A DNA stretch of 11,855 nt from JBLHGU01 sp047615875 (GTDB lineage: Bacteria > Pseudomonadota > Gammaproteobacteria > Arenicellales > CAJQKF01), in assembly GCA_047615875.1 (NCBI GenBank), contig JBLHGU010000148.1, positions 1 to 11,855 of the forward strand, given 5' to 3'. Shown here piece after piece: positions 7,426 through 11,855 of the stretch. Both the position numbers and the translations under genes were made by a program. Numbering within the stretch: the stretch's first letter is position 1; each line of letters starts with the position of its first letter. The notes beneath the pieces were generated by a model. That model was given only the letters and a program-made list of their open reading frames with translations. It had not been told where the DNA came from and did no database searches.

Positions 7426-8019
7426 CTAGTTTTGCGCTTGCATCATTTGTTGCAATGCCGCTAATTTTTCCTGTTCTTCAGCGCTCAGTGGGGGCATATC
7501 CTCACAGCGCAAATCGGTTTTTTGTAACAGGGTCAGTATGTCACGTGTAAGAGGAATGGGGTCACAGCCATGAGTGGATTCGCAGACCATGTCCCACTTA
7601 GGCTCTGCCTTTGCATGGCAGGACAGGCAGTTACCACCGAAACGGTTAACTACATCAGCGAATCCACGTGTGAGAATTTCAGATGCGGTAGTCGTGGTGT
7701 CCATTATAAAAAACTCCCAGTCATTGGTGTCAGGGCTGACACCGGGAGCGCGTTTGACCATGATTTCACTTGGGACTAACTGAACCACAGAACCCGTCGG
7801 ATAGTCACCACCGTCGGCAGAGTTGGCAACAGAAAGTGTTTCTTCCAGATTTCCCAGCAGATTATCAACAAAGAAGCCTCTTACGGGAGTCATGTCTTGA
7901 ACACACTGGAAGGATTCGTTGTTTATCTCGACAACAGGCTCGTTATCCTCAGCCTGGCTAAACCCACCGAAGAAAAAGCATAGAAAGGAAAGGATAGCAG
8001 CGGAAGGGCGAATTCTCAT
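7426..8019 (-). CDS. Secreted c-type haem protein, cytochrome P460-like
   Basis: 197 residues from the ATG at 8019. An in-frame TTG four codons upstream is possible, but GGAG lies six bases before this ATG and would overlap the TTG. The signal peptide is residues 1-23 (MRIRPSAAILSFLCFFFGGF then SQA), so the product is periplasmic. CLSCH (131-135) binds haem c. The layout before it (YPTGSVVQLVPSEIMVKR, NDWEFFIMD, GGNCLSCH) resembles cytochrome P460 proteins, where a one-haem domain ends in CxxCH. Four other Cys (39, 146, 152, 172) may form disulfides. It is the first gene of the operon with the MDR oxidoreductase and diverges from the OhrR-like regulator. The P460 assignment is tentative; the haem c site and export are well supported. 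Confidence 0.8.
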   Translation of the reverse strand: MRIRPSAAILSFLCFFFGGFSQAEDNEPVVEINNESFQCVQDMTPVRGFFVDNLLGNLEETLSVANSADGGDYPTGSVVQLVPSEIMVKRAPGVSPDTNDWEFFIMDTTTTASEILTRGFADVVNRFGGNCLSCHAKAEPKWDMVCESTHGCDPIPLTRDILTLLQKTDLRCEDMPPLSAEEQEKLAALQQMMQAQN

Positions 8020-8038
8020 ATTTAGCTCCAATTAAATT

Positions 8039-8058
8039 ATTTTGCGCACAAAGTAATT
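8039..8058 (-). promoter_or_regulatory. Operator-like site 1, cytochrome side
   Basis: ATTTTGCGCACAAAGTAATT lies 20 bases upstream of the haem protein start. Its reverse complement differs from site 2 (8091-8110) at only two of 20 positions. The core TTTG....CAAA is an inverted repeat, as expected for a MarR-family dimer site. Confidence 0.55.
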
Positions 8059-8090
8059 TTGAAAGTCTAGGGAAACTGACTTGCCATGTC

Positions 8091-8110
8091 AATTACTTTG
8101 CGTGCAAAAT
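8091..8110 (+). promoter_or_regulatory. Operator-like site 2, regulator side
   Basis: AATTACTTTGCGTGCAAAAT carries the palindrome TTTGC-gt-GCAAA and runs into the regulator's first ATG (8109). Binding here would block the regulator's own promoter. It is the inverted partner of site 1, 32 bases away. Confidence 0.55.
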
Positions 8111-8573
8111 GATGACTATGAAGAAGATAAAGAATCAACAAGATGAGCCTTCAGCGCTGGATCTGGACCGCCAGGTTTGTCATTCCCTGTACTCGGCTGC
8201 TAACGCTTTGGTGCGCGCCTATCGACAGACGCTGGAAAAGCTCGATCTCACGTACCCGCAATATGTAGTTATGATGAGCCTTTGGCAAAGGGACGGTGTG
8301 AGTATCTCGGATCTGGCTCAGCATACCCGCTTCGACGCAGGCACCCTGACTCCTTTGTTACGACGTCTGCAGGACAAGAGCTTGATTGATGTAAAGGTGG
8401 CTGAAGGTGATGAGCGCCGCAAGATAGTCTCTGTATCAAGACAGGGTCGTTCCCTGAAAAAGTCAGCAGAGAAAGTCCCCGGTCAGATCGCCTGTGCTGT
8501 GGATATGCCAGTTGAGGACGCATTGAAATTGAAAGGGCTTTGCGAAACACTGGTAGGAAAACTTAAGCGGTGA
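8109..8573 (+). CDS. OhrR/MarR-family peroxide-sensing transcriptional regulator
   Basis: 154 residues with a MarR winged helix: LTYPQYVVMMSLWQRDG (47-63), recognition region DLAQHTRFDAGTLTPLLRRL (about 70-89) and the wing EGDERRKIVSVS. It resembles OhrR rather than generic MarR. The N-terminal helix QVCHSLYSA places Cys24 at the reactive cysteine of OhrR (Cys15 in B. subtilis). Tyr28, Tyr38 and Tyr49 match the three tyrosines around it (Tyr19, Tyr29, Tyr40). It is therefore predicted to release DNA when Cys24 is oxidised by organic peroxide or a similar oxidant. No ribosome-binding site precedes the ATG at 8109, and ATGs at 8112 and 8118 are alternatives; the operator overlaps the start, so a leaderless mRNA is possible. 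It is divergent from the haem protein/oxidoreductase operon, its likely target. No ohr gene is present. Confidence 0.88.
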   Translation: MMTMKKIKNQQDEPSALDLDRQVCHSLYSAANALVRAYRQTLEKLDLTYPQYVVMMSLWQRDGVSISDLAQHTRFDAGTLTPLLRRLQDKSLIDVKVAEGDERRKIVSVSRQGRSLKKSAEKVPGQIACAVDMPVEDALKLKGLCETLVGKLKR

Positions 8574-8761
8574 TATCCATCCCCTAAAAAATAAACTTGC
8601 AAAAGTAATTTCCGAAACTCTTATTGTCGTGTTGCTGATTCGCCCAAATTAAAGGGAACAGATCTATTTTTTGGCAGGATTAACCGGAATTTAATCGCAT
8701 TCCATAGCACACTTCTTAGCACACTCTGATTTTGCCCTTGTAACTCATTGATTCAAATAAC

Positions 8762-8808
8762 GAATCGGTCACGCAGTCTACTGAAAACTCTCGTGTCGAT
8801 GGTTCGAC
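8762..8808 (+). other. tRNA-Phe-like core of element C (not a functional tRNA)
   Basis: Aligned without gaps to bacterial tRNA-Phe, TCGGT (8765-8769) matches the D loop, GCAG (8773-8776) the end of the D arm, CTGAAAA (8781-8787) the anticodon loop with GAA, and GTGTCGATGGTTCGA (8793-8807) the variable loop and T arm. Roughly 32 of 45 positions agree by eye. The anticodon stem no longer pairs, and no acceptor stem is present, so this is a tRNA-derived or tRNA-like segment rather than a gene. Confidence 0.5.
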
Positions 8809-8888
8809 CAATTGCGCCAGCAATTTGCAACGAGCGAGCCAGAGCGCAGCCGCAGGGAACAAACAGCCCAAAGGCCTTTTTGATTATT

Positions 8889-9095
8889 GACTCGGTCATC
8901 CTGACCTCGGGCTGCGCCCAGCCTTCGGCTGTCCTAATTTGTTCCTAACAAATTGGTGACTCGGTCATCCTGACCTCGGGCTGCGCCCAGCCTTCGGCTG
9001 TCCTAATTTGTTCCTAACAAATTGGTGACTCGGTCATCCTGACCTCGAGCTGCGCCCAGCCTTCGGCTGTCCTAATTTGTTCTTAACAAATTGGT
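8889..9095 (+). repeat. Three 69-bp tandem units, each folding into four hairpins
   Basis: Units are 8889-8957, 8958-9026 and 9027-9095, nearly identical; unit 3 has two G/C-to-A/T changes. Each unit contains four back-to-back hairpins with 3-base loops: GGTCA-tcc-TGACC, GGGC-tgc-GCCC, AGCC-ttc-GGCT and AATTTGTT-cct-AACAAATT. Near-identity suggests recent duplication. There are no unique spacers, so it is not a CRISPR array. Confidence 0.95.
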
Positions 9096-9201
9096 CTGTC
9101 CCTAGACATCACTTCCCAAATAGCATTGCAAAACTACTGTATTATTACTCTGATCCTATTTATTGTTTCAGTACTAAAAAAATCGAAAAGAGATAACAAA
9201 T

Positions 9202-10110
9202 ATGAAATCAATGAAAGTACTTCTCATGATCATCATAGGAACATTTTTCAACACAGCAATGAATGCCGAAACATATGATGTCACCATGGAGCCAAGCGCC
9301 GTCCACAACATGTCTGCCTTTCGTCTATGGACGCCTGAAGGTGTTGATAGATTCCGGGGTATTTTAATGCTTAATCCCGGTTCAAACAGCGATGGTCGAC
9401 CAGCTGTTGATGATAAATATTGGCAGAATTTTGCGACAAAACATGACTTCGCAGTGTTGGCAACTTTTTTACAAGACAAGCAGCATCCAAATATGATGAT
9501 CGAGGATTACATTCAAGTCAGCAAAGGAAGTGGCGAAGCCATCCTTGGTGCTATTGATCAATTTGCGAGTGAAAGCGGTCACGAAGAATTATCATACGCG
9601 CCTTTCCTTCTCTGGGGCATGTCCGCTGGCGGCGAATTAAATCATGAAATCGCTTCTTGGATTCCTGAGCGCGTGATTGCCTATGTGGTCAACAAGGGTG
9701 GCTATTATTATTCATCCGTACCACCCGAAGCCACTCGGCAAACACCGGGTCTATACTCCATTGGCCTTGACGATCTTCCAAGTCGAAATACCATGATTAA
9801 AGGCATGTATTTGACTAACCGTCGCGCTGGTGCGCTATGGACGCTCGCGGAAGAAAAAGGCGTTGCCCATGAAGTCGCGGACAGCCGCAATCTGGCAACA
9901 TCTTATTATGAGGCCATCATGAAAATGCGCATGGTCGATGGCGCACTTGGGTACAAAGCGCTAAAACCAATCTCAGAAGACATGGGCGTTGTTGGTAACA
10001 TCTATAATCATACCGTTGGTGCCGAAGAAGGCGCTCGAAAAGAAGATACAACATGGCTTCCAAACGAAGACTTCGCAAAGCAATGGCTAACGCACGTAAC
10101 AAAAGATTAG
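9202..10110 (+). CDS. Secreted alpha/beta hydrolase of unknown substrate
   Basis: 302 residues. Residues 1-22 (charged start, LLMIIIGTFF core, cleavage after MNA) form a signal peptide. The body has an alpha/beta-hydrolase outline: a first core strand RGILMLNPGSNSDGRP (52-67), where the oxyanion loop would lie, and the nucleophile elbow LLWGMSAGGELNHEI (136-150) with Ser141. This pattern is closest to the polyhydroxybutyrate-depolymerase/LpqC and BAAT-type branches; the acid and histidine of the triad cannot be placed with confidence. It is not closely similar to the hydrolase at 1311. The start is ATG 9202 with a weak AAGAGA upstream; ATG 9211 is an alternative. It stands alone, 46 bases after element C and followed by a short hairpin repeat. 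The C-terminus lies 38 bases before that repeat. Confidence 0.75.
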   Translation: MKSMKVLLMIIIGTFFNTAMNAETYDVTMEPSAVHNMSAFRLWTPEGVDRFRGILMLNPGSNSDGRPAVDDKYWQNFATKHDFAVLATFLQDKQHPNMMIEDYIQVSKGSGEAILGAIDQFASESGHEELSYAPFLLWGMSAGGELNHEIASWIPERVIAYVVNKGGYYYSSVPPEATRQTPGLYSIGLDDLPSRNTMIKGMYLTNRRAGALWTLAEEKGVAHEVADSRNLATSYYEAIMKMRMVDGALGYKALKPISEDMGVVGNIYNHTVGAEEGARKEDTTWLPNEDFAKQWLTHVTKD

Positions 10111-10147
10111 ATATTTCTATATTCTACTGCCTCTTCCCAGATAAATA

Positions 10148-10203
10148 GGGTCAGAGTACTTTGATCCGGCAATTCCTATACCAAAATCAAACTACTCTGA
10201 CCC
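10148..10203. repeat. Short TACTCTGACCC hairpin repeat downstream of hydrolase
   Basis: GGGTCAGAGTA (10148-10158) is perfectly inverted as TACTCTGACCC (10193-10203). Pairing continues inward through TTTGAT/ATCAAA with one mismatch, giving 17 of 18 paired positions around a 20-base loop. It lies 38 bases after the hydrolase stop and could act as a terminator or mRNA 3'-end stabiliser. It is the better-kept copy of the element at 6240-6297. Confidence 0.85.
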
Positions 10204-11071
10204 CTTTGATTTCACGCAAAAGGTGATTGGAAATGCCTAATCCTGTATTTCTACCTTGACCGCAAAAGGACACTCTATTATTTCGAGCCCAATTCATCGT
10301 GGACAGAAACCAGTAAGCTTACAAAGGAGAAGTGGCCCCAGGTCTGTGCAAGTGCCCAAGTCGCTAAACTCAGCTGTTTTATCAACTGAGATGCTATGTA
10401 CTATGGAAAGAGCTGAAAAAGAGTTCGAGTACATAGGTAACGAAATATAGTGTCTGATGGAACTCAATCAAAAACCAGCCGATACTAACTATCAAAAGTT
10501 TGGAGTCATTATTTTTTCGACTATCCTTGCTGCGAATTTGAAGACGACTGCTCGAACACGCAATGCGCCTATCTCATTTGTAACATAAAGAGGATCCTGA
10601 AATTCCCGCAGCACTCAATGTCACACCCGCTGAGAAAGTGTAATAGAAAAAGAATATTTCCCGCTCGATCGTAATCGAGAAATTTAGTAACAAAGAGAAA
10701 ATCCATTCCAAACGTCGCTTGCTGAATATCTCTTGACCTGCGCTTCGCCCTCCTATACGTTCGCTTCATCGAATGACAAGTTTTCGACTTGGAACTCCAA
10801 AAGGAATTTGGACCTACACCTTTGCAATTTATCTGATCGCAAAGATCCCTCGTTTAGAGCCAGCATTTTCTGATTGTCAGCTACTAATTCGTATAAAAAA
10901 TAATTGAACTCTCTACTAAAAAAAACGGAGCGATTGCTGATGCGTGATTGAGAATGAAATGTTTATTCATTGCTCTATCCCAAACCCAAAAATAAAAAAG
11001 CCCAAAAGCAAAGATCTGCGTAGCATTTTGCCTAGGGACAAAATAAATAATATTCCCGGGGGGGGAAATAT
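10204..11071. other. Long AT-rich spacer ahead of the TonB receptor gene
   Basis: About 870 bases with no gene I can support. Short open frames (plus 10256-10450, minus 10569-10769) have no recognisable protein features or good ribosome-binding sites. Near the receptor there is an inverted repeat AATGAA (10953-10958) / TTCATT (10966-10971) that might be an operator. A leader this long before a TonB-dependent receptor could hold regulatory RNA, but I recognise no riboswitch. Confidence 0.5.
11058..11065 (+). promoter_or_regulatory. G8 homopolymer acting as ribosome-binding site
   Basis: Eight G residues, preceded by CCC, end six bases before the receptor ATG at 11072. This is the only Shine-Dalgarno-like sequence for that gene. 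Homopolymer G tracts are prone to slipped-strand length change, which here would alter spacing and strength of the ribosome-binding site. Confidence 0.6.
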
Positions 11072-11855
11072 ATGAAATCGAGAACTACTATCACGAAGAC
11101 ACTGATCGGTGCTTCGGCATTGTTCTGTGCGAGTTATGCACCGAACGGACTGTTTGCCGCTGAAGCCGAATTAGATGAAAGGCGCATAGAAGAGGTCACA
11201 GTAACAGCGGAGAGAAGAGAGGCATCAGTTCAAGATACTTCCATATCCATTACCGCGATAACAGGTGATTCGTTGGAAAGTTTTGGAATTCGCAATCAAG
11301 AAGACTTGCAAAATTTCGTCCCCGCTACAACCATCCAGCCTTACGACGCTACAATTCGGGGCGTTGGTCGAAATTTCCGCGCACTGGGCGGCGATCCTGG
11401 TATAGCAACTTACATGAACGGCATTTACTCGGAAGATTTGCTAACTGCCACAGCAGCAACTTTCTGGGATGTCGAGCGCATCGAAGTACTGCGCGGGCCT
11501 CAGGGAACACTCTACGGTCGTAATGCAGTTGGCGGCGCGATCAATGTACTCTACAAAGAGCCCACCGACGAAGTAGACTACTCTTTCAAATCCATCATAG
11601 GTAATTTTGGTACGCAAGAAGCCTACGGCATGTTAAACGTGCCGCTGATCGAAGACACGTTATCAGCACGAATAAACTTTGCTATTCGCGACCGTGATGG
11701 CGTTATCGAGGAAATAGGCAGCGGAAACGATATTGACGGCCTTGGTACCGAGAACATCGCCGTATCGTTTAAATGGACACCAACCGATAATATCGAAGTT
11801 AATCTGCGACAGAACTTCATGGAAATCGATCGTTCATTCGGTGGTGCTAACGGCG
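11072..11855 (+). CDS. TonB-dependent outer-membrane receptor, N-terminal part (cut by window edge)
   Basis: 261 residues run off the right edge without a stop. Residues 1 to about 29 are a signal peptide (ending near GLFAAEAE). The TonB-box region IEEVTVTAERR follows at about 39-49. The plug domain then shows QDTSISITAITGDSLE (54-69), IRGVGRNF and the signature VERIEVLRGPQGTLYGRNAV followed by GGAIN; the start of the beta-barrel follows (YSFKSIIGNFGTQEAYGML). Such receptors take up large substrates across the outer membrane using TonB energy. This clade is common in marine gammaproteobacteria and alphaproteobacteria and often sits with catabolic genes, so the substrate cannot be told from the plug alone. 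A full protein would be about 700-800 residues. Confidence 0.93.
   Translation, partial: MKSRTTITKTLIGASALFCASYAPNGLFAAEAELDERRIEEVTVTAERREASVQDTSISITAITGDSLESFGIRNQEDLQNFVPATTIQPYDATIRGVGRNFRALGGDPGIATYMNGIYSEDLLTATAATFWDVERIEVLRGPQGTLYGRNAVGGAINVLYKEPTDEVDYSFKSIIGNFGTQEAYGMLNVPLIEDTLSARINFAIRDRDGVIEEIGSGNDIDGLGTENIAVSFKWTPTDNIEVNLRQNFMEIDRSFGGANG

Larger units (their letters stand above)
8654..9156 (+). mobile_element. Composite repeat element C with tRNA-Phe-like core and 69-bp tandem array
   Basis: The right end (9131-9156) is AAACTACTGTATTATTACTC followed by TGATCC, the same type as the right end of B. The left end near 8654 (GGGAACAGATCTA) is a degenerate match only. Inside are the TAGCACACT doublet (from 8704), a contiguous tRNA-Phe-like core (8762-8808), the hairpin AATTGC-gcca-GCAATT, GCAGGGAACA (8851-8860), three 69-bp units (8889-9095) and TGTCCCTA (9098-9105). 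It lacks the 71-nt insert that splits the tRNA-like core in A and B. There is no coding capacity; a plus-strand open frame at 8748-8948 is an accident of the repeat. Confidence 0.65.

Noticed and set aside
8020..8031. Upstream TTG start for the haem protein
   Set aside because: The GGAG at 8025-8028 is correctly spaced for the ATG at 8019 and would overlap a start at 8031.
8748..8948. 66-codon plus-strand open frame
   Set aside because: It lies within element C and reads through tRNA-like and hairpin sequence; no sign of coding selection.
8889..9095. CRISPR array
   Set aside because: The 69-bp units are contiguous with no unique spacers and no cas genes nearby.
8889..9095. Integron attC cassette array, because of the CCTAACAA-type hairpins
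   Set aside because: Units contain no gene cassettes, lack the paired RYYYAAC/GTTRRRY architecture with a variable middle, and no integrase is present.
10256..10450. 64-codon plus-strand open frame
   Set aside because: No ribosome-binding site, no recognisable domain and unremarkable composition; most likely chance.
10569..10769. 66-codon minus-strand open frame
   Set aside because: Isolated, no ribosome-binding site and no recognisable protein features in the translation.

Overview
The window looks like a gammaproteobacterial chromosome, probably a marine or other aquatic OMG/Cellvibrionales-type lineage. The basis is the gene mix: a DUF1592-type surface c-type cytochrome protein, an RhlE-type helicase, an OhrR-type regulator and a TonB-dependent receptor of the 'IEEVTVTAERR' kind. 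This taxonomic call is inference. Both window ends cut through genes: the DUF1592-type protein on the left (minus strand) and the TonB-dependent receptor on the right (plus strand).

Layout. 1-735 (-): 5' part of a DUF1587/DUF1592-type protein with a CxxCH haem motif. 736-1310: spacer between divergent genes. 1311-2219 and 2273-3472 (+): a secreted alpha/beta hydrolase followed by an NHL beta-propeller lipoprotein, probably one transcript. 3501-3951: repeat element A. 3948-5153 (-): DEAD-box RNA helicase. 5230-5593: repeat element B. 5648-6229 (+): cyclophilin-type peptidyl-prolyl isomerase lipoprotein. 6240-6297: short hairpin repeat between convergent genes. 6307-7413 and 7426-8019 (-): a two-gene operon (secreted haem c protein, then an MDR oxidoreductase), divergent from an OhrR/MarR-type regulator (8109-8573, +). 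Two 20-bp inverted operator-like sites lie in the gap. 8654-9156: repeat element C with a 3 x 69-bp tandem array. 9202-10110 (+): a second secreted alpha/beta hydrolase. 10148-10203: a second short hairpin repeat. 10204-11071: long, mostly unexplained spacer. 11072-end (+): TonB-dependent receptor with a G8 tract as its ribosome-binding site.

The most unusual content is not coding. Three modular, structure-rich elements (A, B, C; about 360-500 bp) share a TAGCACACT doublet, a core that aligns without gaps to bacterial tRNA-Phe (contiguous in C, split by a 71-nt hairpin-rich insert in A and B), a GTAGGGGACA-type motif, and ends bearing GGGTCAGAGTA / TACTCTGACCC. Element B has clear ~30-bp imperfect terminal inverted repeats. 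The same TACTCTGACCC ends bound two short (~57-bp) hairpin elements placed just 3' of genes. Where hairpins can be compared between copies, stem sequences differ while pairing and loops are kept, which suggests selection for a folded RNA or single-stranded DNA. No transposase is encoded in the window, so mobility, if any, would be in trans; REP-associated (RAYT/Y1) or other transposases are candidates.

Gene cooperation: the regulator and the haem protein/oxidoreductase operon form a likely redox-responsive divergon. The hydrolase and NHL-lipoprotein pair looks like an envelope-located catabolic or modification module. The other genes appear to be independent units separated by repeats.
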